A stretch of DNA of 20,407 nt. Source: Spirochaetaceae bacterium (GTDB taxonomy: Bacteria > Spirochaetota > Spirochaetia > Treponematales > Breznakiellaceae). Where the stretch lies: contig JAITXS010000032.1 in the NCBI GenBank assembly GCA_031284645.1, positions 1 through 20,407 of the forward strand, read 5' to 3'. A program made the translations under genes and the position numbers. The notes under the pieces were generated by a model that was given only the letters and a program-made list of their open reading frames with translations, did no database searches and was not told the origin of the DNA. This document shows positions 20,284-20,407 of this stretch, piece by piece (position 1 is the stretch's first letter; each line of letters starts with the position of its first letter).

Positions 20284-20407
20284 GCTATCTGTCAACGTAT
20301 TGTCAACAGTCCTGGAAATGCCCTGTCTTAACGCAATAGAAACATCCCTTTCACGGCATTGAATCAGACAGACAGAGAGGCAGCAGGGTCTCCTTATGCG
20401 TTTGTAT
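20284..20407. other. region upstream of the rpsL promoter, nothing recognised
   Basis: It contains the two extra TTGACA-like words near the promoter. Further out is a pyrimidine-rich minus-strand stretch (about 20363-20395). An open minus frame runs off the right edge but shows no recognisable protein, so I do not call a gene. The end of an upstream gene may lie just outside. Confidence 0.3.

Overview
This window most likely comes from a spirochaete, close to Treponema. The support is indirect: several lipoproteins with short spirochaete-style lipoboxes, Big_2 surface proteins, a PotD lipoprotein, an rpsL-rpsG pair, mixed base composition, and C-type-lectin-like surface domains of the sort known from Treponema denticola TvpA. 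The genus is an inference.

The left half (1-9411) is accessory DNA. It opens with the tail of an Rpn-family (PD-(D/E)XK transposase-like) protein and a coiled-coil plus PD-(D/E)XK protein. A roughly 4 kb cassette follows, present twice side by side (about 1466-4977 and 5261-9208). Read outward from its AT-rich centre, each cassette has on the minus strand a structured leader with a terminator-like hairpin, a small beta-barrel protein and a Big_2 surface lipoprotein. On the plus strand it has a four-helix-bundle (S23/IVP family) gene. The first copy of the four-helix gene is broken by a piece of an rpn gene; the second is intact. The two lipoproteins share nearly identical N-terminal halves but end in different ligand-binding-like folds: DUF6273 in the first, a formylglycine-generating-enzyme/C-type-lectin fold in the second. 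The end of the second has the codon pattern expected of a diversity-generating retroelement (DGR) variable region. No reverse transcriptase or template repeat was seen here, so diversification, if real, would have to act from elsewhere. A degenerate, palindromic GGGTA/TACCC repeat lies right behind the stop codons of most genes in this half.

The right half (9412-20407) is ordinary chromosomal backbone: a DUF4197 lipoprotein, an Smr-domain protein, glutamate synthase large subunit (gltB, no gltD beside it), and a tightly coupled minus-strand set potD, PhnP-like metallo-beta-lactamase-fold hydrolase and DUF4105 membrane protein. At the right edge is the rpsL-rpsG ribosomal operon with a strong promoter. 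Regulatory signals are readable here: promoters for rpsL and gltB, an apparently leaderless smr transcript, an operator-like palindrome at the DUF4197 start site, and a probable CTG start overlapping the potD stop.

The point of greatest interest is the duplicated surface-protein cassette with its putative DGR variable region and conserved leader RNA.
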